Positions 1 to 5,161 of a stretch of 6,678 nt of DNA are shown in pieces. Position 1 is the stretch's first letter. Every line of letters starts with the position of its first letter. The notes beneath the pieces are model-generated. The model did no database searches. It was given only the letters and a program-made list of their open reading frames with translations, and had not been told where the DNA came from. A program made the translations under genes and the position numbers. The stretch comes from Pseudomonadota bacterium. GTDB lineage: Bacteria > Pseudomonadota > Alphaproteobacteria > Rhizobiales > Hyphomicrobiaceae. Where the stretch lies: contig JAEVZQ010000382.1 of NCBI GenBank assembly GCA_023392135.1, positions 1 through 6,678 of the forward strand. Reading direction: 5' to 3'.

Positions 1-127
1 GCTCTATCCTGAGCCCACCCATGTGATGGGAAGGGGGGATCGATGGCTGATAGAGGATCTCGATGCCGCGATCGAGCGCCAACTCGGTCGAGCGACCCAC
101 GTCAAGGACGCCGCCGACGTGTTATGA
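1..127 (+). CDS. Partial AlpA/excisionase-like small DNA-binding protein (C-terminal end)
   Basis: A reading frame (codons starting at base 2) is open from the window edge to a TGA at 125-127, giving 41 visible residues. The visible protein begins LYPEPTHVMGRGDRWLIEDL and continues with DAAIERQLGR. The pattern 'P-P-x-x-x-G-x-G-x-x-W' followed by an acidic helix 'DLDAAIE' resembles the wing and last helix of AlpA/MerR-like excisionases; this is family knowledge applied by eye. Its stop overlaps the ATG of the integrase (ATGA, 124-127), so the two are probably translationally coupled. A small protein directly upstream of a tyrosine integrase is often the recombination directionality factor or an activator of int; that role is inferred. 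The N-terminus lies left of the window, so the helix-turn-helix itself is not visible. It could instead be an unrelated short protein. Confidence 0.6.
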   Translation, partial: LYPEPTHVMGRGDRWLIEDLDAAIERQLGRATHVKDAADVL

Positions 128-1302
128 AGCCAGCTGGGTGGCCACGATATATGCGCGAGAAGCCGCTCAAGAGCGGCGCGGTAGCCTACTTTTGGGAGCC
201 GCCGCGGGTCTATCTTGCGCAGGGCTTCAAAGGCCATGCCGAGCCATTAGGGTCACACTACGGCACGGCCATCGCCCGAGCCAACCTTCTCAATGCGCAT
301 CTCGATTCCTGGCGCACGGGTCGCAATGCCATTCCTGTCGAAGAGGAATGCAGAATATTTGGCACAGTTTCTTGGTTGTTCGACCGCTATCTGAAATCGA
401 CCGCCTTCACAAACAAGGTATCGGAGCGGTCGCGCAATGAGTACGAGCGCGCGCTGAGGCGCATCGAGAATGTGTCGACGAAAATCGGTGGCGTGGTCGG
501 CGGTCTGCCGGTGTCGTCCATCACGCCGGCCGCTGTCGACAAGATTTACTTGGATCTCCAGCAAGGCAAGCGGGGCGCACGGATTCGCCAGGCTAACTTG
601 TCGCTCGATATTGCTAGGCGGGCATGGAGAGTTGTGCGTCGGCTCGCACCGACGGTCGTACCTGCTGAAAATCCGTGGGTCGGGGTCGAGCGCAACTCGA
701 AGAAGAGGATGAAGCCGGCAGCGACCCGTGCCGAGGCGTACGCACTGGCCTACGCCTTGCGGGACATCGACGAGCCGCATCTTGGGGCAGCAGCACTGAT
801 CTGCTTCGAATGGCACCAGCGCCCCGAGCACGTACGGCGAGGCGGAATTACATGGGCCGACTATCGTCCGCCTGATCGGCCCGATGCCGTGCGAGTGCGT
901 CATCACAAGACTGGCGAGGAGGGTTGGGTGCCGCTGGAGGATGACAATGGACGTTTGTTCCCGGAACTGGAGGACTACCTCACAAGTCTTAAGCGATTGG
1001 GCCTGCCGATCGTGCTTACCAGTGGGGGACGAGGTCCATCACGCCCCTACTCCGACGAGTACGCGCAACGGCGCGTGCGCGAGGCGCGGGAAAAGGCAAA
1101 GCTTGGATCACATGTCACCCTTGACGCCTGTCGGCATGGCGGACTTACGGAGCTGGGGGATGCTGGAGCGACGGAGTTTGAGGGAATGTCTGCCTCGATG
1201 CACAAGACCCCACAAGCGCTGCGGCTGTACGTAAAGCGTTCAGAGGGGCAGCGAATGGCGGCTGCACGGAAGCGCCGAAAGCTCATCAACGGGAACAAAT
1301 GA
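124..1302 (+). CDS. Tyrosine-type site-specific recombinase (phage/island integrase)
   Basis: This is a 392-residue integrase expected to cut and rejoin DNA at an attachment site through a covalent 3'-phosphotyrosine link. The N-terminal part (about 1-65, opening MKPAGWPRYM) looks like an arm-binding region. Residues about 78-175 would be the core-binding helical domain and 200-375 the catalytic domain. Catalytic candidates are Arg233 (in QRPEHV), Lys262 (HHKTGEE), Arg337 followed by His338 (DACRHGG), His360 (MHKTPQ) and the nucleophile Tyr369 (LYVKRS). The usual His of the HxxR box is Asp334 here. A longer frame from ATG 43 exists, with a purine-rich AAGGGGGG before it, but its extra 27 residues are Arg-rich and overlap the upstream gene in another frame. 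The ATG at 124 overlaps that gene's stop and gives a typical family N-terminus. The gene points at the 3' end of tRNA-Glu 76 bases downstream, which suggests integration there. Codon choice looks less G+C-biased than in recJ and cimA, consistent with transfer. Confidence 0.9.
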   Translation: MKPAGWPRYMREKPLKSGAVAYFWEPPRVYLAQGFKGHAEPLGSHYGTAIARANLLNAHLDSWRTGRNAIPVEEECRIFGTVSWLFDRYLKSTAFTNKVSERSRNEYERALRRIENVSTKIGGVVGGLPVSSITPAAVDKIYLDLQQGKRGARIRQANLSLDIARRAWRVVRRLAPTVVPAENPWVGVERNSKKRMKPAATRAEAYALAYALRDIDEPHLGAAALICFEWHQRPEHVRRGGITWADYRPPDRPDAVRVRHHKTGEEGWVPLEDDNGRLFPELEDYLTSLKRLGLPIVLTSGGRGPSRPYSDEYAQRRVREAREKAKLGSHVTLDACRHGGLTELGDAGATEFEGMSASMHKTPQALRLYVKRSEGQRMAAARKRRKLINGNK

Positions 1303-1378
1303 TGACGAGTTTCCGGAACGGTCGCCAGATGCGGATTCGGAATGGAAGGGTGACGATGGAAAAACATCAACGATATCA

Positions 1379-1427
1379 TGGCGCTCCCTACGGGAGTCGA
1401 ACCCGTCTTTCCAGATTGAAAATCTGG
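1379..1427. other. Candidate attachment site (att) in the 3' half of tRNA-Glu
   Basis: Tyrosine integrases of genomic islands commonly recombine at the 3' part of a tRNA gene, from the anticodon stem or T-arm through the CCA end. Here the integrase lies on the 3' side of the tRNA and its stop is 76 bases away, so this segment is the natural place for the element boundary. The tRNA is complete, as expected when the element carries a copy of the 3' end. The second direct repeat would lie outside the window, so the exact edges cannot be seen and the site is inferred from layout alone. Confidence 0.4.
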
Positions 1428-1453
1428 CGTCCTAACCGATAGACGAAGGGAGC
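1379..1453 (-). tRNA. tRNA-Glu (anticodon TTC)
   Basis: Read on the minus strand, the gene folds into a full cloverleaf. The acceptor arm GCTCCCT (5' end at 1453) pairs with AGGGAGC. The D-arm contains GTCT...GGAC. The anticodon stem CCAGA/TCTGG carries the loop TTTTCAA with anticodon TTC at 1420-1418. The T-arm ACGGG/CCCGT carries the loop TTCGACT. The discriminator base is G (1382) and the CCA end is encoded (1381-1379). The TTC anticodon reads GAA and GAG, so this is a glutamate tRNA; glutamyl-tRNA also feeds tetrapyrrole synthesis in alphaproteobacteria through the C5 or other routes only where those enzymes exist, which cannot be judged here. It has its own promoter upstream. A run of five T residues on the minus strand (1364-1360) follows shortly after the CCA and may help end transcription. 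Confidence 0.97.
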
Positions 1454-1464
1454 GCTGGGGCGAG

Positions 1465-1493
1465 GGTATAGGGAGGTTTGTTAGGGCTGGCAA
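1465..1493 (-). promoter_or_regulatory. Sigma70-type promoter of tRNA-Glu
   Basis: On the minus strand, TTGCCA (1493-1488, five of six matches to the -35 consensus) and TATACC (1470-1465, four of six matches to the -10 consensus) are separated by exactly 17 bases. A start about seven bases after the -10 box would fall near 1458, a few bases ahead of the mature tRNA 5' end at 1453, as is usual for tRNA genes with a short 5' leader. The spacing and position support the call; there is no experimental evidence. Confidence 0.6.
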
Positions 1494-1534
1494 GGGGAGT
1501 ACGTGGAGTGCCGCAGCGGGCATCTTGTGTTGCC

Positions 1535-1566
1535 GCCGGCTATTTGTGACATAATAGCAATCCGGC
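1535..1566 (-). terminator. Bulged stem-loop after recJ, weak terminator candidate
   Basis: Downstream of the recJ stop, GCTATT and AATAGC (1539-1544 and 1553-1558) can pair around an eight-base loop. GCCG (1535-1538) and CGGC (1563-1566) extend the stem beyond a four-base bulge. It lies between recJ and the tRNA promoter, a sensible place for the end of the recJ transcript. No T-run follows on the minus strand, so intrinsic termination is doubtful and the hairpin may only protect the 3' end. Confidence 0.25.
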
Positions 1567-1590
1567 CCCGCTCACCAGATCACAGCGTTG

Positions 1591-3423
1591 TCATTGCCGT
1601 CGCGGGTCGGCTGCATCGTCGATGGTGAGCTCGATCCGGTCGCGGCCACCCCAGGTGTCGCGGCGGAGGGTGCCCGCCACGTGGATCGGCATGCCGCCGG
1701 TGGAGAGCAAGGCCTCCCCGAGCGGTTGGCCGGCAGCGCGGAAGGCGACTGCATCGATGCGGGACCCGTCGCCGGCTTCGACAGCGCAGCGGATATGGCG
1801 CTCGCCGACCACCTTGGCGTACTTGATGCGGTGGGCGGGAAAGGCGAAACGGGGCTGCGGGTTGCCTTGGCCGTAGGGCCCTGCGCGCTCGATGAGCTGC
1901 AGCAGCTCATCTGTCACGCCGCCAGATGTCATGGCGCCATCGATGTCGAGACCCGCCGTGGCGCGGGCGTGGGTTGCGGTCGCGGTGAGCGCCTCGTAGA
2001 AGAAGGCGCGCAGCAGCTCGAGCCGGTTCCGCTCTACCGTCAATCCGGCCGCCATCGCATGGCCGCCGCCCTTGACAAGATGGCCTGCCGAAACGGCGGC
2101 ACGCACAGCGGCTCCGATATCGACGCCCGCGACCGAGCGAAGGGAGGCTGTGCCGGTCTCCTTCTCCCACGAGATCACACATGAAGGCCGCTGGAAGCGC
2201 TCGGTCAGGCGGCTTGCGACCAATCCGACGACGCCTTTGTGGAAGACTTCCGAGCCGAGCACGATGATCGGCAGCGTTGGGTCCGCCTCGAGCTGCTGCT
2301 CGGCTTCGGCCATGGCCTGCGCGAGCATCTCCGCCTCGATCGCCTTGCGCTCCTTGTTGAGCCTGTCGAGGAGTTGCGCGATGCGCGCCGCTTCCACCTC
2401 ATCGTCGATGGACAGCAGGCGGGCGCCGAGTGCCGCATCTCCGATGCGCCCGCCCGCATTGATGCGCGGGCCGAGGACGAAGCCGAGATGATAAGGCGTC
2501 GGCGCCTGGGCGAGACCTGCCGCATCGAACAGGGCTGTCAGCCCGATGTTGCGGCGCGCACGCATCACCTGCAGGCCCTTCACCACGTAGGCGCGGTTGA
2601 GGCCGGTGAGTGGGACGACGTCGCATACGGTTGCCAAGGCGACGAGATCAAGGAGGTCGAGCAGATCGGGCGCAGGCTTTGCAGCAGAGTAGAAATCCCG
2701 ACGGCGCAGCTCACGAACCGTTGCGACCAGGACCAAGAACGTCACTCCGGCCGCGCAAAGCTGACCGAGACCGGACAGGTCGTCCTGCCGGTTCGGGTTG
2801 ACGACGGCATGGACGTCGGGAAGCCGTTCGTCTGCCTGATGGTGGTCGATGACCACCACATCGGCACCCATTCCGCGGGCACACCCGAGCGGATCGAAGC
2901 TGGTTGTGCCGCAGTCCACTGTCACGATCAGCCGGGCGCCATCCTTGATGAGCCCCTCGATCGCCGCCCTGTTAGGACCGTAACCTTCGAACAACCGATC
3001 CGGAATGTAGACCCGGCAGCCAAGTCCGTGATGCGCCAGGAAACGGTGCATCTGCGCCACCGATGCCGCTCCGTCCACGTCATAGTCGCCGAACACGGCG
3101 ATGGGCTCGCGAGCAATGATGGCGTCGGCCAACCGCGCGGCGGCCTTGTCCATGTCCTGCAGCACGCTCGGGTCGGGCATCAGTGCCTTGATGGTTGGAT
3201 CAAGGACGATCGGTATCTCGTCGAGCGCGACACCGCGGGCGGCCAGTACGCGGCCGAGCAGCTCAGGCAGATCGTGCCGCTGACTGATTGCGGTGGCGAG
3301 ATTGAGGTCGGCAGGGTCGATGCGCTCGCGCCATCGCAATCCGCGCGCGGATTGCGTGATACCCAGAAACACCGTCCGCTCCCCGTCGAACGGCTCAGGC
3401 TTCAGCCTCGGTAATGCCCCCAT
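1591..3423 (-). CDS. recJ: Single-stranded-DNA-specific exonuclease RecJ
   Basis: RecJ is a 5'-to-3' single-strand DNA exonuclease of the DHH phosphoesterase family, acting in the cytoplasm in RecF-pathway recombination, mismatch repair and base excision repair. The protein has 610 residues, a normal length. The DHH domain shows the metal-binding motif DYDVDG (Asp113, 115, 117), VDCGT (Asp170) and DHH (193-195), followed by GPRINAGGRIG (318-328). The DHHA1 domain shows KGVVG (about 396) and the conserved KGGGHAMAAG (451-460). The C-terminal 110 residues fit the OB-fold typical of RecJ. All key metal ligands visible in the family are present, so the enzyme should be active. A GTG at 3459 could add 12 residues, but ATG 3423 has a well-placed AGGGG ahead of it and the preceding codons do not resemble RecJ. 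The gene lies 111 bases after the oxidoreductase gene on the same strand, too far for tight coupling. Confidence 0.96.
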   Translation of the reverse strand: MGALPRLKPEPFDGERTVFLGITQSARGLRWRERIDPADLNLATAISQRHDLPELLGRVLAARGVALDEIPIVLDPTIKALMPDPSVLQDMDKAAARLADAIIAREPIAVFGDYDVDGAASVAQMHRFLAHHGLGCRVYIPDRLFEGYGPNRAAIEGLIKDGARLIVTVDCGTTSFDPLGCARGMGADVVVIDHHQADERLPDVHAVVNPNRQDDLSGLGQLCAAGVTFLVLVATVRELRRRDFYSAAKPAPDLLDLLDLVALATVCDVVPLTGLNRAYVVKGLQVMRARRNIGLTALFDAAGLAQAPTPYHLGFVLGPRINAGGRIGDAALGARLLSIDDEVEAARIAQLLDRLNKERKAIEAEMLAQAMAEAEQQLEADPTLPIIVLGSEVFHKGVVGLVASRLTERFQRPSCVISWEKETGTASLRSVAGVDIGAAVRAAVSAGHLVKGGGHAMAAGLTVERNRLELLRAFFYEALTATATHARATAGLDIDGAMTSGGVTDELLQLIERAGPYGQGNPQPRFAFPAHRIKYAKVVGERHIRCAVEAGDGSRIDAVAFRAAGQPLGEALLSTGGMPIHVAGTLRRDTWGGRDRIELTIDDAADPRRQ

Positions 3424-3429
3424 CCCGTA

Positions 3430-3434
3430 CCCCT
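3430..3434 (-). promoter_or_regulatory. Ribosome binding site that decides the recJ start
   Basis: AGGGG on the minus strand sits six bases before the ATG at 3423-3421. The in-frame GTG at 3459 has no comparable purine-rich stretch ahead of it. This favours the shorter RecJ of 610 residues. Confidence 0.6.
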
Positions 3435-3534
3435 GCGAATCAGGCTCGCAGTGTTGCACGCGGCCAGGGCGGATTGGAGGCGCGCGACGGAAGCACTTGT
3501 GGATAGCTGCCCCTGAGCTGGTTTGCGCGCCCGC

Positions 3535-4548
3535 TCAGCGCGGCTTCAGCTCGAACGCGCGGGCCAGCAACTCATACGACCGGCGGCGCGCGGCGGGATC
3601 ATGACACCAGGTCAGCACCACGACCTCGTCGATGCCGAGCTCATCGGCAAGGGTGCGAATACGTTTGCCCACGTCTGCCGGAGTGCCGACGAGCGCCGTG
3701 CGCCGCATCTCGGCGACGCGGGCCTCCTCGATGGGCGTGGGCTCGAACGGGAGAGGAGCTTCCGGAGCATCGATCGCGGCGAGCAGGCCTCGGTCCCGGG
3801 CCACCCGCCATTTCGCCCGCGACGTGAAGAGCCGCTGCGCCTCCGCATCGGTTTCCGCGACCAGCGCCCACACGCAGATGTTGGCGACTGGCTCGGGATG
3901 GCGCGGGCTCGGGTTGTAGAGCTGGCGATAGAGCGACAGCGCCTGATCGACCCCGACGCCATCGGTGATGAAGTAGGCGAACGAGTAGGGTAGTCCGAAG
4001 TGCGCCGCGACCTGAGCGCCGTAATCCGAGCTGCCGAGCATCCAGACCACGGGAGCGGTATCGCCGGCCGGATAAGCACGGACCTGCCGGAAAGGGTGGA
4101 CCTCGGGCAGGTCCTCACCGTTGACCCATGCGATGAGATCGCGAACCTGCTCCGGGAACTGCAGCGTGCGCATGGTGCCGAACGGGTTGAGCGCCTGCGC
4201 GGTGCGGCTGTCCGAGCCCGGTGCGCGGCCCACACCGAGATCGATGCGTCCGGGCGCCAGAGCGTCCAGCACGCGAAACTGCTCAGCGACCTTGAAAGCC
4301 GCATAGTGCGGCAGCATCACTCCGGCACTGCCGATGCGAATCGCGCGTGTGCGCGTTGCGATGGCCGCCATCAGGATTTCGGGTGCGGTGCCGACGATCG
4401 TCTGGTGGCTGTGATGCTCGGAGACCCAGAACCGATGGTAGCCGAGCGACTCGCACAACTCGGCCAGTTCCAGCGTTTCGCGGATCGATTCGCGGTGCGG
4501 CCGGCCCTGGACGGCGACGGATTGGTCGAGCACGGAAAGCTGGATCAT
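3535..4548 (-). CDS. LLM-class flavin-dependent oxidoreductase (luciferase-like, MsnO8/YhbW-type)
   Basis: This 337-residue protein belongs to the bacterial luciferase-like monooxygenase superfamily, which uses reduced FMN (or F420 in some lineages) in a TIM-barrel fold to oxidise small organic substrates. Visible signatures are the N-terminal strand MIQLSVLDQS, the conserved WVSEHH (41-46) near the flavin site, GSAGVMLPHY (73-82) and RIDLGVGRAPGSD (101-113), all typical of the MsnO8/YhbW-like branch. The length is normal for that branch. The start ATG at 4548 has GAAGGG five bases upstream on the minus strand. No signal peptide or membrane segment is visible, so it should be cytoplasmic. Its neighbours (recJ downstream, a divergent small membrane protein upstream) give no hint about the substrate. 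FMN is the more likely cofactor in this kind of organism; that is an inference. Family assignment is secure, specific function unknown. Confidence 0.9.
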   Translation of the reverse strand: MIQLSVLDQSVAVQGRPHRESIRETLELAELCESLGYHRFWVSEHHSHQTIVGTAPEILMAAIATRTRAIRIGSAGVMLPHYAAFKVAEQFRVLDALAPGRIDLGVGRAPGSDSRTAQALNPFGTMRTLQFPEQVRDLIAWVNGEDLPEVHPFRQVRAYPAGDTAPVVWMLGSSDYGAQVAAHFGLPYSFAYFITDGVGVDQALSLYRQLYNPSPRHPEPVANICVWALVAETDAEAQRLFTSRAKWRVARDRGLLAAIDAPEAPLPFEPTPIEEARVAEMRRTALVGTPADVGKRIRTLADELGIDEVVVLTWCHDPAARRRSYELLARAFELKPR

Positions 4549-4725
4549 GAGATCCCTTCACCTCTGGTAAAAGCCAATCGCGCACAGAATAGCCGTAACG
4601 TGATCCTCGGGCGAGATGCGCGCGGACAGGATGCATGGGCTGTACCCTGGACCGAGGGAACGGACCAGAGGCAGGTGAGTTCTCAGCCGAAGGTACCGGC
4701 TTGGAATCGTTTCTGGAACCGTCCC

Positions 4726-4878
4726 ATGGCCAATCGACTGGGCTGGTTTCTCGGGCTCGTCGTTCTACTGATTCTAATCGTGATATGGCTGATCCCGTGG
4801 AACCGGCTCGAGACTGCGGTTACGCCGCCATCCCCACCGGCGAGCGCGCCGTACGAGCCTCCGCAGCGAATCGACTAA
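4726..4878 (+). CDS. Small single-pass membrane protein, 50 residues
   Basis: I do not recognise a named family. The protein begins MANRLGW and has one strongly hydrophobic segment of about 17 residues (7-23, rich in Leu, Ile and Val), then WNR and a Pro-rich tail (PPSPPAS, YEPPQ) that is probably extracytoplasmic or flexible. The sharp contrast between a clean membrane helix and a polar Pro-rich tail argues for real coding, because the same frame upstream of 4675 is Arg-rich and antisense to the oxidoreductase gene. An in-frame GTG at 4675 with AGAGG just before it would add 17 residues (including WNRFWNRP), so the start is uncertain. No strong Shine-Dalgarno precedes ATG 4726. The gene diverges from the oxidoreductase and converges on cimA, and a GC-rich hairpin follows its stop directly. 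Function is unknown. Confidence 0.55.
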   Translation: MANRLGWFLGLVVLLILIVIWLIPWNRLETAVTPPSPPASAPYEPPQRID

Positions 4879-4899
4879 GCCGCCGCCTCGTGTGGCGGT
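4878..4899 (+). terminator. GC-rich hairpin right after the small membrane protein gene
   Basis: CCGCC (4880-4884) and GGCGG (4894-4898) pair around a nine-base loop, extended by one G-T and one A-T pair. The stem begins at the TAA stop. Only two T residues follow, so it is a poor classical terminator, but its position at the 3' end of the gene fits transcript ending or 3'-end protection. Confidence 0.35.
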
Positions 4900-4930
4900 T
4901 CAGAAGCTCCCCATCGCCAGAGGCCGGGTA

Positions 4931-5001
4931 GTGTCCCTTGGAACCCGACGTTCGCAAGTTCGGGTGCCGCGAGGTGGATGCGAACTTCGAGTTCGGGGCA
5001 C
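4931..5001. repeat. Palindromic unit A (71 bases)
   Basis: The left arm (4931-4956) and right arm (4979-5001) are imperfect inverted copies around a 22-base centre (4957-4978). Exact blocks are GTTCGCA/TGCGAAC, CGA/TCG, GAAC/GTTC and CCC/GGG, with the outer GTG/CAC. Single mismatches separate the blocks and the left arm has three extra bases. It is the first of three adjacent hairpin units of nearly equal length in the gap between two convergent genes. Confidence 0.65.
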
Positions 5002-5002
5002 T

Positions 5003-5076
5003 AGTGGAGCGAATTTGACATTTGATCCCCGTTTGCGGCACGCGCCGAATCAAATGTCAAATTCAAATGCTCCACT
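5003..5076. repeat. Palindromic unit B (74 bases)
   Basis: The left arm AGTGGAGC plus GAATTTGACATTTGAT (5003-5026) is matched on the right by the exact reverse complement (5049-5064 and 5069-5076), interrupted only by a four-base AAAT insert (5065-5068). This gives 24 paired bases around a 22-base centre. The arms are A+T-rich in their inner part, unlike the surrounding DNA. It can form a very stable stem in either transcript. Confidence 0.9.
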
Positions 5077-5090
5077 GGATCAAGTGGTTA

Positions 5091-5161
5091 CTAGTGGTCC
5101 TTTGATCCCGACATTTGCTCTCGAGCTTGCCGCGGCGGGATGCAAATGATCGGACCACTAG
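5091..5161. repeat. Palindromic unit C (71 bases), contains the cimA stop codon
   Basis: CTAGTGGTCC (5091-5100) and GGACCACTAG (5152-5161) are exact inverted copies. Inside lie further inverted words, CATTTGC/GCAAATG and ATCCCG/CGGGAT, whose order makes them alternative rather than simultaneous pairings. Unit C shares ACTAGTGG, TTTGATCCC and GACATTTG with unit B, so both look like members of one repeat family. The right arm overlaps the cimA stop (5158-5160), so it probably forms the 3' hairpin of that message. Confidence 0.85.

Noticed and set aside
43..123. N-terminal extension of the integrase from ATG 43, preceded by a purine-rich AAGGGGGG
   Set aside because: The 27 added residues are Arg-rich and low in complexity, and the region is better explained by the overlapping xis-like frame. 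The purine run encodes part of that protein.
253..906. - strand frame of 217 codons opposite the integrase
   Set aside because: It is antisense to a gene with recognisable catalytic residues and has no signature of its own.
1355..1368. GATG-GAAAAA-CATC hairpin after the tRNA as a terminator
   Set aside because: The stem is only four pairs and the T-run lies in the loop rather than after the stem.
1530..1555. + strand promoter-like pair TTGCCG and CATAAT
   Set aside because: The spacer is only 14 bases and no + strand gene follows.
1588..2184. + strand frame of 198 codons opposite the 3' part of recJ
   Set aside because: It is a mirror of recJ codons with no family signature.
2239..3414. 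Long + strand frame of 391 codons opposite recJ
   Set aside because: It lies wholly antisense to a well-supported recJ, has no recognisable motifs, and is of the kind expected from codon bias in G+C-rich DNA.
4000..4674. Upstream part of the + strand frame that ends at 4878
   Set aside because: It is antisense to the flavin oxidoreductase and its composition changes abruptly before the membrane helix. Only the last 50-67 codons look real.
4931..5161. CRISPR array
   Set aside because: The repeats are long inverted palindromes of differing sequence, not short direct repeats with unique spacers, and no cas gene is present.
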